Positions 1-5,594 of a stretch of 6,033 bases of DNA are shown one piece after another. The position numbers and the translations under genes were made by a program. Numbering within the stretch: position 1 is the first letter of the stretch; every line of letters starts with the position of its first letter. The notes below the pieces were generated by a model that ran no database searches, had not been told where the DNA came from, and saw only the letters and a program-made list of their open reading frames with translations. This DNA is from JBCCSZ01 sp039199225 (GTDB lineage: Bacteria > Bacteroidota > Bacteroidia > Chitinophagales > Saprospiraceae), in contig JBCCSZ010000385.1 of NCBI GenBank assembly GCA_039199225.1, forward strand, positions 1-6,033, given 5' to 3'.

Positions 1-461
1 AAAACGATGGCGCGGGCGATGCCCACCCGCTTTTGCATACCACCACTGATCTCCGAAGGAAATTTGTCGTTGACCCCTTCCAGGTTGACCCTTTCGAGAC
101 AGAAGTTGACCCGATCCAGCTTTTCCCCTTTGGTCTTTGAGGTAAACATATCCAGTGGGAAGCGGATGTTTTCCTCCACGGTGAGCGAATCGAACAAAGC
201 CGAGCCCTGAAAAAGCATTCCGACATCCATGCGCAACTCGCGCTTTTCCTTTTTTCCCAACTCAAAAAAGTTGGTGTCGCCATACCAGACTTTTCCAGCG
301 GTAGGTTCCAGCAGTCCAACCAGGAGCTTGAGCAAGACCGTCTTACCGGCGCCACTTCGGCCGATGATCAAGTTGCATTTGCTCTCCTCAAAGACAATGT
401 CGATCCCCTTGAGAACCTCTGCATCATCAAACGACTTTTTTATGTCTTCTGCTCGAATCAT
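1..461 (-). CDS. mlaF: MlaF-like ABC transporter ATP-binding protein, 3' part beyond the left edge
   Basis: ATPase subunit of an MCE/Mla-type ABC transporter, expected on the cytoplasmic face of the inner membrane where it powers lipid movement between the membranes. The visible 153 residues show Walker A GRSGAGKT (residues 34-41), the Q-loop glutamine in MLFQGSALF (Q85) and the ABC signature SGGMQKRVGIARAI (139-152), which has the SGGM(Q/R)KR form usual in MlaF/Mkl proteins. Walker B, the D-loop and the switch histidine lie outside the window. The start is ATG at 461-459: an in-frame TGA lies just upstream at 482-480, and the gap to the mlaE stop is only 10 bases, so the two are probably cotranscribed. 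There is no clear Shine-Dalgarno sequence. The family assignment is strong. The substrate (phospholipid or another lipid) is inferred, and an MCE-domain gene would be expected next, off the left edge. Confidence 0.93.
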   Translation of the reverse strand, partial: MIRAEDIKKSFDDAEVLKGIDIVFEESKCNLIIGRSGAGKTVLLKLLVGLLEPTAGKVWYGDTNFFELGKKEKRELRMDVGMLFQGSALFDSLTVEENIRFPLDMFTSKTKGEKLDRVNFCLERVNLEGVNDKFPSEISGGMQKRVGIARAIV

Positions 462-471
462 ATCTATGGCT

Positions 472-1218
472 TTACGCAGTCAGAATCAGGGCGATGAGAT
501 AATCGAACAACAAAATCAGGATGTCGCTGAAGACAACGGCCTGGGTACTGGCTTGCCCTAATTCGACACTTCCGCCCCGTACAAAATAGCCTTGATAAGC
601 GGGTACGGTCGTTAGGATGAAGGCAAAAACAATGGCCTTGACGAACATCATAAAGACATAATAAGGTACAAAAAACGAGCGAACGCCCTGTACATATTCT
701 GCATGTGTGATCAAGCCCGGCAAAACACTAGCGATGTAACCACCGATGATGCTGACAAAAGCTGCCAAGCAAACCAAGAGCGGAATCACAAAGATGGCGG
801 CAATGATTTTCGGCATAATCAGGTAAGCGGCCGTATTCACCCCCATGATTTCCATGGCATCGATGTGTTCCTTTTGCCGCATTCCACCGATCTCCGCTGC
901 AATGTTGGACCCCACCTTTCCGGCCAATACCAAACAGGTGATGGTCGGTGCCAATTCGATGATGGTACTGTCCCGAACGATGTAGCCGATATAGTAGCGA
1001 GGCACAAAGCTGTCTTGCAATTGATAGGCAAATTGAACCGCTGTTACGGCACCGATAAAAATCGCGATCAAGCCTACGATGACCAGAGAGCCAATGCCAA
1101 TGTCGTTCATTTGCCGCATGGTCTCCTTCCAATACATAGAGTATTTCTCCGGCCTAGAGAGGGCCAGCCGCATCATCATCAAGTACCTGCCGAAATGGTA
1201 TAAAAAATTGAGATTCAT
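472..1218 (-). CDS. mlaE: MlaE-family ABC transporter permease
   Basis: Integral inner-membrane permease of an MCE/Mla lipid transport system (MlaE/DUF140 family). It has 248 residues, close to the usual 245-260. An amphipathic N-terminal segment (about residues 1-40) precedes hydrophobic stretches near 42-66, 85-100, 129-170, 184-207 and 227-247. The family's conserved cytoplasmic motif GSNIAAEIGGMR is at 103-114, followed by QKEHIDAMEIMGVN, the coupling region for the ATPase; the conserved C-terminal VELGQASTQAVV is at 218-229. It directly precedes mlaF with a 10-base gap, matching the mlaE-mlaF order common in Bacteroidota. The ATG at 1218 is the only start that gives the normal family length. 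The 136-base gap to the divergent SDR gene should hold its promoter, but I found only a poor match there. The protein is confidently assigned; the exact lipid substrate is not shown by the sequence. Confidence 0.95.
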   Translation of the reverse strand: MNLNFLYHFGRYLMMMRLALSRPEKYSMYWKETMRQMNDIGIGSLVIVGLIAIFIGAVTAVQFAYQLQDSFVPRYYIGYIVRDSTIIELAPTITCLVLAGKVGSNIAAEIGGMRQKEHIDAMEIMGVNTAAYLIMPKIIAAIFVIPLLVCLAAFVSIIGGYIASVLPGLITHAEYVQGVRSFFVPYYVFMMFVKAIVFAFILTTVPAYQGYFVRGGSVELGQASTQAVVFSDILILLFDYLIALILTA

Positions 1219-1328
1219 TGTGCTACTTGGTCAAACAATAAGTGCCATGTGCTTGTTTCAGCTTCGTCCTCAGCCGAGCGATTCCGGCTTTGTAAGGGGG
1301 CATTCTAAAAACGTTGCCAAAAATAGGC

Positions 1329-1336
1329 TAAATTTG
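1329..1336 (+). promoter_or_regulatory. Possible -7 box of the SDR gene promoter
   Basis: TAAATTTG matches the Bacteroidota -7 consensus TAnnTTTG exactly and lies 18 bases before the SDR ATG, which would give a very short leader. No TTG sits at the usual distance upstream: the nearest, at 1314-1316, is only 12 bases away. This is a half-supported promoter. Confidence 0.3.
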
Positions 1337-1354
1337 ACGAATAAAAAATTTGTA

Positions 1355-2056
1355 ATGAATATCATCGTAACTGGCGCAACCAAGGGTATCGGCCGAGCTG
1401 TTTGTGAACGCTTTGCAAAAGAAGGCTTTAATCTGGCCATTTGTTCACGCAATGCAGAGGATTTAAAAACTTTCAAAAATGAGCTAAACAGCCAATATCC
1501 TGACATACAGGTTCTTACAAAAAAATGTGACGTCTCCAAAAAACGGGCAGTTTTACAGTTTGCTGAATTCGTCCTCAAAAAATGGGATAAGATTGACATC
1601 CTGGTCAACAATGCAGGCGTTTTTCTCCCCGGCCAAATTCACAAGGAAGAGGATGGCATTCTCGAAAAATCGATTGAAACCAACTTATACAGTGCCTACC
1701 ACCTCACCCGCGCCATTGTTCCTCACATGGCCGAGCAACAAAGCGGCCATATTTTCAATCTTTGCTCCATAGCCAGCATCATGGCCTACCCCAACGGCGG
1801 CTCTTACAGCATTTCCAAGTTTGCCCTGCTGGGATTCTCCAAGGTGCTGCGCGCCGAATTACTGGACAAAGGCATCAAGGTAACGGCGGTCTTGCCGGGC
1901 GGCACTTGGTCGGCCTCCTGGAAAGGCGTCGATCTGCCGCTGGAACGCCTCATGCCTGCCGCTGATATTGCTGAATCCATATGGAGTGCCTCTCAGATGA
2001 ATGCCTCTACAGTCGTCGAGGAGATTCTATTACGCCCTCAGTTGGGAGATTTGTAG
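1355..2056 (+). CDS. SDR family NAD(P)-dependent oxidoreductase
   Basis: Classical short-chain dehydrogenase/reductase of 233 residues, soluble and Rossmann-fold. The cofactor-binding TGATKGIG is at residues 6-13 and the NNAG motif at 85-88. The catalytic tetrad is complete: N110, S138, Y151 and K155, in YSISK, with the same S-to-Y and Y-to-K spacing as FabG. The SR pair at 31-32 after beta-strand 2 suggests a preference for NADP(H); this is inferred. The C-terminus is shorter than in FabG and lacks the usual VDGG ending, finishing instead with an EEILLRPQ segment, so a FabG role in fatty-acid synthesis is unlikely and the substrate is unknown. ATG 1355 is chosen because the Rossmann strand begins at once after it; the open frame extends further left, but that stretch is unlike any SDR and overlaps mlaE antisense. 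The first half of the gene is visibly more A/T-rich than the second. Confidence 0.92.
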   Translation: MNIIVTGATKGIGRAVCERFAKEGFNLAICSRNAEDLKTFKNELNSQYPDIQVLTKKCDVSKKRAVLQFAEFVLKKWDKIDILVNNAGVFLPGQIHKEEDGILEKSIETNLYSAYHLTRAIVPHMAEQQSGHIFNLCSIASIMAYPNGGSYSISKFALLGFSKVLRAELLDKGIKVTAVLPGGTWSASWKGVDLPLERLMPAADIAESIWSASQMNASTVVEEILLRPQLGDL

Positions 2057-2068
2057 TGTGAAATTCTG

Positions 2069-2076
2069 TAATTTTG
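2069..2076 (+). promoter_or_regulatory. Possible -7 box for the deiodinase-like/TRIC gene pair
   Basis: TAATTTTG fits TAnnTTTG in the 81-base gap between the SDR stop and the next ATG. Upstream TTG candidates at 2051-2053 (15 bases away) and 2042-2044 (24 bases away) both fall just outside the usual 17-23 spacing, so this is a moderate candidate. It would give a leader of about 50 bases. The pair could instead be read through from the SDR gene, since no terminator lies between them. Confidence 0.35.
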
Positions 2077-2137
2077 CCCTACTTCCCTATGACAGCGAGT
2101 CGTACACTGAATTTATACTTACGCAAATAAATCAATT

Positions 2138-2806
2138 ATGACGGATCAGCCCTTCATTTCCTACGAGCCCAGAAGATACAACGAAGATGAAACTGCCCAA
2201 CGGGTACAGGAGTACCACCAGTATATGGCGTTGCGCCGCTCCATCCGGGAGTTTTCCGACCGGCCCGTCCCCAAGCAAGTCATTGAGCAGTTGATTATGA
2301 CCGCTTCTTCGGCCCCCTCGGGGGCGCACAAGCAGCCCTGGACTTTTTGTGCCGTTGCTGATCCGGCCATCAAAAAAGAAATTCGCAAGGCGGCAGAGGA
2401 GGAAGAATACATCAGCTACAACGGACGGATGTCCGACGAGTGGCTCAAAGACCTGCAGCCTTTTCAGACCAATTGGCACAAGCCCTTTTTGGAAATTGCG
2501 CCCTGGCTGATCATTGTCTTCAAGAAAGCCTACGATTTTGGGGAAGAAGGCAAAAAGCTCAAAAACTACTATGTCAACGAGTCCGTTGGACTGGCGGCAG
2601 GTTTTTTGCTGAAGGCCATCCACCAGGCGGGTTTGGTAGCCTTAACCCATACGCCCAGCCCGATGAATTTCTTGCAAAAGATTTTGAAGCGGCCCGAGAA
2701 CGAGCGTCCTTTCCTGCTCATTCCCGTCGGTTATCCGGCAGATGAGGTCAAAGTGCCTGCGCTGACCCGCAAAGGCCCGCAAGACGTCATTGTCTATTAC
2801 GAATGA
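2138..2806 (+). CDS. Iodotyrosine deiodinase-like nitroreductase-family flavoprotein
   Basis: FMN-dependent nitroreductase-superfamily protein of 222 residues, without a signal peptide. It follows the pattern of iodotyrosine deiodinase (IYD), which reductively removes halogen from halotyrosines. As I recall the human protein, the match runs through the FMN-phosphate motif RRSIR (33-37), APSGAH (59-64), EEEEYISYNGRM (87-98), TNWHK (111-115) and VGYP (197-200). The three lid residues that grip the zwitterion of the substrate in IYD (human E157, Y161, K182) are all present as E90, Y94 and K115, and the flavin-N5 threonine (human T239) is T172. The membrane anchor of the animal enzyme is absent, as expected in bacteria. 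A homologue from Haliscomenobacter hydrossis has been studied as a deiodinase. ATG 2138 follows an A/T-rich stretch without Shine-Dalgarno. The stop overlaps the next start (ATGA, 2803-2806), so the two are likely coupled. A different halophenol or quinone substrate in vivo remains possible. Confidence 0.9.
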   Translation: MTDQPFISYEPRRYNEDETAQRVQEYHQYMALRRSIREFSDRPVPKQVIEQLIMTASSAPSGAHKQPWTFCAVADPAIKKEIRKAAEEEEYISYNGRMSDEWLKDLQPFQTNWHKPFLEIAPWLIIVFKKAYDFGEEGKKLKNYYVNESVGLAAGFLLKAIHQAGLVALTHTPSPMNFLQKILKRPENERPFLLIPVGYPADEVKVPALTRKGPQDVIVYYE

Positions 2807-3396
2807 TTTACGCCCTCGATTTGATTGGCACCATGGTTTTTGCCATCAGTGGTGCCTTGACGGCCAAACAAAAGCAATTCGATATTTTTGGTGCTGTCGT
2901 GATCGCCTTTGTCACGGCTGTCGGTGGTGGAACCATCCGGGATGTTTTGATCGGCAGCACGCCAGTTGGGTGGATGAAAGATTTGAATTATCTGTACGTC
3001 ATCCTCTTGGGAGTGACCATCAGCTTGTTTTTCAGAAAAGTTGTTCAAAAGCTTCGGCGCACGCTGTTTCTATTCGACACCATTGGCATTGGGCTGTTTA
3101 CCATTTTGGGCTTGCAAAAAACCCTGGACCACGGCATAGCGCCCATTGTAGCAGTCATGATGGGAGCAGTATCAGCCGTATTTGGCGGCGTTGTTCGGGA
3201 CACCCTCTGCAATGAAATCCCCCTAATTTTTCGGAAAGAAATCTATGCTACAGCCTGCATTGCTGGGGGCATTTTGTACTTATTTCTCCAAAAAAGTTCC
3301 CTCTCTGCAGACTGGACCGTTGCCCTAACGGTGGTTTTCACCATCTTGCTGCGTGGCTTGGCGGTTCGATATAAGTGGACGCTTCCTTCCTTTTAG
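2803..3396 (+). CDS. TRIC/UPF0126 family membrane protein (trimeric intracellular cation channel type)
   Basis: Inner-membrane protein of 197 residues, the usual length of the bacterial TRIC (UPF0126, YadS/YicG-like) family. It is built as two repeats of three membrane helices plus a seventh helix. Repeat 1 opens with DLIGTMVFAISGAL and contains GGGTIRD (41-47); repeat 2 opens with FDTIGIGLFTILG and contains GGVVRD (128-133), then KEIYATACIAGG (145-156). The glycine-rich (G)GxxRD kinks are the family hallmark and line the pore in TRIC structures. Hydrophobic stretches lie near 4-20, 28-46, 61-78, 90-104, 111-127, 147-163 and 170-187. Family members conduct monovalent cations as trimers, although some annotations speculate about amino-acid transport; this sequence does not decide. 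Its ATG lies inside the stop of the deiodinase-like gene, suggesting translational coupling. No terminator follows. Confidence 0.92.
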   Translation: MIYALDLIGTMVFAISGALTAKQKQFDIFGAVVIAFVTAVGGGTIRDVLIGSTPVGWMKDLNYLYVILLGVTISLFFRKVVQKLRRTLFLFDTIGIGLFTILGLQKTLDHGIAPIVAVMMGAVSAVFGGVVRDTLCNEIPLIFRKEIYATACIAGGILYLFLQKSSLSADWTVALTVVFTILLRGLAVRYKWTLPSF

Positions 3397-3450
3397 GCAG
3401 ACCTTGGTGGCAGATTCTCGCAAAGTACAAGCAGCACGGGGAATAGAAGA

Positions 3451-3481
3451 TTGAAAAATACGTTCATTAATAGTACTTTTG
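3451..3481 (+). promoter_or_regulatory. Bacteroidota-type promoter of rseP
   Basis: A -33 TTG (3451-3453), a 20-base spacer and a perfect -7 box TACTTTTG (3474-3481) fit the primary sigma consensus of Bacteroidota. The expected transcript start is near 3488, leaving a leader of about 150 bases before rseP. The spacing is the same as in the tRNA promoter at 4966-4996, which supports both. The leader contains an AAGGAGGTG motif (3572-3580), a small GTGGC/GCCAC hairpin (3578-3592) and a 33-codon open frame overlapping the rseP start. Confidence 0.65.
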
Positions 3482-3635
3482 CAAACTTGTATGCCTGTGT
3501 GGGGCCTATTTGGTCGAAAGCATCAAATTCCTGCTCTTGCCGTACAACCCAAATGAACAAGCGATTGTTTCAAGGAGGTGGCGGGTTGCCACTGCTGATT
3601 GTACACCCGATTTTTTCAACAAAGCTGACAAATCC

Positions 3636-4961
3636 ATGGGGATTTTGGTTATGATAGGGCAGCTCATCTTGAGTTTGTCCATTTTGATTGTCCTTCACGA
3701 AATGGGGCATTTTGTTCCGGCAAAACTCTTCGGAACCCGCGTCGAGAAATTCTACCTATTCTTCGACCCCTGGTTTGAGCTTTTCAAGGTCAAAAGAGGT
3801 GAAACGGAATATGGCATTGGCTGGTTGCCTTTGGGTGGCTACGTCAAAATTGCTGGGATGATCGACGAAAGCATGGATTTGGAACAGATGAAACAGCCGC
3901 CACAACCTTGGGAGTTCCGCTCCAAGCCTGCTTGGCAACGGCTCATCATTATGCTGGGCGGTGTAACAGTCAATTTCATTTTGGGCTTCTTGATCTATGC
4001 CATGGTTTTGGCTGTTTGGGGCGAAGAGTATCTCCCCAACGAAAATGCCATTTACGGCATACATACCGATTCGCTGGGTATGGAATTGGGACTTCAAGAC
4101 GGCGACCACATCGTCAGCGTCGGTGGCAAGCCTTTCGATAAATTCTTCGATCGGGCTTTGGTCCGCGAGATCATCATCAACAATGCCGACAACATCCGGG
4201 TCAGAAGAGATGGGCAGGAAAAAGACATTCCGGTGAGCGAGAGTGCCATTGGTATGTTGACCAGCAAGGAAAATAAAGACCGACTGATTTTTGTCCCACG
4301 CTTTCCATTCGTCGTGGGCGAGGTCAAAGAAGGTATGCCAGCCGAAAAAGCCGGCATGAAGGTCGACGACCAAATTGTGGAGATCAATGGTAAACCATCG
4401 CCCTTTTTCCATCAATTCAAAGAAGTTGCCGAAAAGAACGCTGGAAAGACCATCAAGCTGGGTTATTTGCGCGGGTCGGACACCCTTCGCACGGCCATCA
4501 CCCTGACAGAAGATGGCTTCATCGGTGTAGGCACCAAGAGCTACCTAGCCGTGTTGGGGACCGAGCGCCAGGACTACAGCCTTGGACAAGCCCTTCCGGC
4601 AGGTGTTGCCAAAGGTTGGAGCCTACTGACCGATCAAATCAAGGCATTTGGTCAGATATTCCGCGGCAAGCTCAAGGCCAAAGACAGCCTTGGCGGCTTC
4701 GGCACCATCGCCAAGATGTATGGCAACGAATGGATTTGGGAGCGCTTCTGGCGCATGACGGCCATTTTGTCCCTCATACTGGCCTTTATGAACCTGCTGC
4801 CCATTCCGGCCTTGGACGGCGGGCATGTGATGTTTTTGCTTTGGGAGGTCGTCACGGGCCGCAAACCGAGCGACAAGGTCTTGGAATACTCGACCATTAT
4901 CGGCTTTATCATTGTGATCAGCCTCGTGGTTTATGCAAACTTCCTAGATTTCTTTCGCTAA
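3636..4961 (+). CDS. rseP: RseP-type site-2 intramembrane zinc metalloprotease
   Basis: Inner-membrane protease of the RseP/site-2 family (M50), which cleaves transmembrane anti-sigma factors and signal-peptide remnants. It has 441 residues, normal for Bacteroidota RseP. The zinc motif HEMGH is at 21-25 in the first membrane helix and the third zinc ligand in LDGG at 393-396, preceded by MNLLPIPA. The membrane-reentrant loop (GIGWLPLGGYVKIAGM, 60-75), the GGVTVN motif (108-113), two PDZ-like domains (about 130-200 and 225-292, the second with AEKAGMKVDDQIVEING) and a last helix (419-437) follow in the expected order. ATG 3636 is preferred because MGILVMIGQ aligns with the N-terminus usual in the phylum; ATG 3651 is the alternative, and the open frame further upstream does not look like protein. 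In many Bacteroidota the gene follows dxr; here it follows a TRIC gene and has its own promoter. All catalytic residues are present. Confidence 0.96.
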   Translation: MGILVMIGQLILSLSILIVLHEMGHFVPAKLFGTRVEKFYLFFDPWFELFKVKRGETEYGIGWLPLGGYVKIAGMIDESMDLEQMKQPPQPWEFRSKPAWQRLIIMLGGVTVNFILGFLIYAMVLAVWGEEYLPNENAIYGIHTDSLGMELGLQDGDHIVSVGGKPFDKFFDRALVREIIINNADNIRVRRDGQEKDIPVSESAIGMLTSKENKDRLIFVPRFPFVVGEVKEGMPAEKAGMKVDDQIVEINGKPSPFFHQFKEVAEKNAGKTIKLGYLRGSDTLRTAITLTEDGFIGVGTKSYLAVLGTERQDYSLGQALPAGVAKGWSLLTDQIKAFGQIFRGKLKAKDSLGGFGTIAKMYGNEWIWERFWRMTAILSLILAFMNLLPIPALDGGHVMFLLWEVVTGRKPSDKVLEYSTIIGFIIVISLVVYANFLDFFR

Positions 4962-4965
4962 GGCG

Positions 4966-4996
4966 TTGCACTTTCTTAAAAATTTAAATAAATTTG
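4966..4996 (+). promoter_or_regulatory. Bacteroidota-type promoter of the tRNA-Leu unit
   Basis: TTG (4966-4968), a 20-base spacer and TAAATTTG (4989-4996) match the TTG/TAnnTTTG consensus. It begins five bases after the rseP stop. Transcription would start around 5003, a few bases before the 5'-half tRNA copy, and continue through the intact tRNA to the terminator at 5184-5213. Confidence 0.65.
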
Positions 4997-5008
4997 CATC
5001 CACTCAAT

Positions 5009-5052
5009 GCCGATGTGGCGGAATTGGTAGACGCGCTGGATTCAAAATCCAA
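5009..5052 (+). pseudogene. 5'-half tRNA-Leu copy (D arm and anticodon arm only)
   Basis: The segment repeats the first half of the intact tRNA-Leu that starts at 5082: over the first 42 bases only one position differs (T5037 against C5110). It contains the acceptor 5' strand GCCGATG, the full D arm and the anticodon loop TTCAAAA with anticodon CAA. Its partner base in the anticodon stem also differs (A5051 against G5124), so the pair is T-A here and C-G in the intact copy, a compensatory change that keeps the stem. The closing pair 5036/5052 is C-A and is lost. After 5052 there is no variable arm, T arm (no GGTTCGATTCC-like sequence) or convincing acceptor 3' strand before the next copy, so it cannot be a normal tRNA. 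The CAGTACCA at 5071-5078 might be a decayed 3' end with CCA, but this is weak. Confidence 0.75.
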
Positions 5053-5081
5053 TGCACTTGACATAAAAAACAGTACCAAAT

Positions 5082-5165
5082 GCCGATGTGGCGGAATTGG
5101 TAGACGCGCCGGATTCAAAATCCGGTTCCAGCAATGGAGTGGGGGTTCGATTCCCCCCGTCGGTA
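5082..5165 (+). tRNA. tRNA-Leu (anticodon CAA)
   Basis: Complete class II tRNA of 84 bases, decoding UUG. Acceptor strand GCCGATG pairs with CGTCGGT (5158-5164) through two G-U wobbles, and the discriminator is A5165. The anticodon stem CCGGA/TCCGG (5109-5113/5121-5125) closes the loop TTCAAAA, with CAA at 5116-5118. The long variable arm has a TCCA/TGGA stem, and the T arm is GGGGG/CCCCC around TTCGATT (5141-5157). CCA is not encoded (CTG follows). It lies 73 bases after a half copy and probably shares its promoter. It is the last feature with chromosomal-type composition, and its 3' end is a plausible integration site for the AT-rich region that follows. Confidence 0.95.
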
Positions 5166-5183
5166 CTGATTATCAATAAGTTA

Positions 5184-5213
5184 AGCTGAGTTTTACAACT
5201 CGGCTTTTCTTGT
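5184..5213 (+). terminator. Rho-independent terminator of the tRNA unit
   Basis: AGCTGAGTT (5184-5192) pairs with AACTCGGCT (5197-5205) as a 9-bp stem with one G-U pair and a TTAC loop. It is followed by a T-rich tract (TTTCTTGTTT) on the plus strand. It lies 18 bases after the tRNA. There is no T tract in the opposite orientation, so it should act only on the plus-strand transcript. Confidence 0.85.
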
Positions 5214-5292
5214 TTCAGGGCGTTACTTTTTTGAACTTAGCCCTAAAAATCACCTATTGTTACTGACTCTTTTTGCTAGTCGATTTTTAGCG

Positions 5293-5326
5293 AGGTAAAA
5301 CATAGGTAAAACAAATGCGATTTTAC
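5293..5326 (+). repeat. AGGTAAAACA direct repeat at 11-bp pitch plus an inverted GTAAAA half-site
   Basis: AGGTAAAACA occurs at 5293-5302 and again at 5304-5313, exactly 11 bp apart, so both would face the same side of the helix. An inverted TTTTAC follows at 5321-5326, making a GTAAAA/TTTTAC pair around 9 bases. The repeats lie between the tRNA terminator and the 3' end of the partition genes. That suggests protein-binding sites at an element end (recombinase arm-type sites or a partition site), but this role is only inferred. Otherwise the stretch 5214-5348 is AT-rich and non-coding. Confidence 0.55.
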
Positions 5327-5348
5327 AAACTTTAACATTTCAAGTGTT

Positions 5349-5594
5349 TTAACTCGATAAATCTTTAGTTACTAACCCCAAAAAGTAGTCTTTCAAGGTC
5401 ATTTCCTTCTTAACAACTTTGGTTCTGACATCAACATAGAGTGAAAATGGAATGTCAATAGTAATCCGTTTGGTGCGTTCTTTCTCTAGCTGTTCATTAT
5501 GAATTAAGGCAACTGCTTCTTCAACATCTACCTTCTCTTGTAGCTCTTCTTGGGTTAAAACTAGTTTCCCAAAATCTATATCCTTCTTACTCAT
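5349..5594 (-). CDS. Small ribbon-helix-helix protein, probable ParG-like partition partner
   Basis: Protein of 81 residues. The C-terminal half has the ribbon-helix-helix pattern: beta strand TKRITIDIP (41-49), helix 1 near 50-64, a short turn (MT) and helix 2 near 67-79 (LKDYFLGLVTKDL). The first 40 residues are a charged, glutamate- and lysine-rich tail. Size, architecture and position directly after a ParA-type ATPase match ParG-like centromere-binding proteins of plasmid type Ib partition systems, in which a dimer binds the partition site, activates the ATPase and often represses its own operon. ParG's tail carries an arginine that stimulates ATP hydrolysis; here no arginine appears before residue 40. 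ATG 5594 overlaps the upstream stop (ATGA) and is preceded by a good Shine-Dalgarno. The fold is fairly certain; the partition role rests on context, and a simple transcriptional regulator is the alternative. Confidence 0.8.
   Translation of the reverse strand: MSKKDIDFGKLVLTQEELQEKVDVEEAVALIHNEQLEKERTKRITIDIPFSLYVDVRTKVVKKEMTLKDYFLGLVTKDLSS

Noticed and set aside
7..561. Plus-strand frames of 67 and 110 codons
   Set aside because: They are antisense to mlaF, whose Walker A and ABC signature are clear on the minus strand.
703..1203. Plus-strand frame of 166 codons
   Set aside because: Antisense shadow of mlaE, with low-complexity composition rich in H, D and Q and no recognisable domain.
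1219..1249. Minus-strand promoter for mlaE (TATTGTTTG)
   Set aside because: The spacing inside the box is one base too long for TAnnTTTG and no TTG lies at the right distance upstream.
1272..1289. Hairpin AGCCG/CGGCT in the divergent intergenic region
   Set aside because: It is only 5 bp with an 8-base loop and no T tract, in a gap where no transcript ends.
1079..1354. N-terminal extension of the SDR gene
   Set aside because: It would overlap mlaE antisense by 140 bases, and SDR homology begins right at ATG 1355 with the Rossmann strand.
2132..2623. Minus-strand frame of 163 codons
   Set aside because: Antisense shadow of the deiodinase-like gene, without recognisable motifs.
3510..3635. 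N-terminal extension of RseP from a TTG start
   Set aside because: It precedes the first membrane helix with sequence that does not resemble RseP and would begin too close to the predicted transcript start; ATG 3636 gives the normal N-terminus.
5058..5063. TTGACA as a separate promoter for the intact tRNA
   Set aside because: Neither a TATAAT-like nor a TAnnTTTG box occurs at a suitable distance downstream.
4994..5179. Open frame of 61 codons on the plus strand
   Set aside because: It is the translation of the half tRNA and the intact tRNA-Leu; such phantom proteins are a known annotation artefact.
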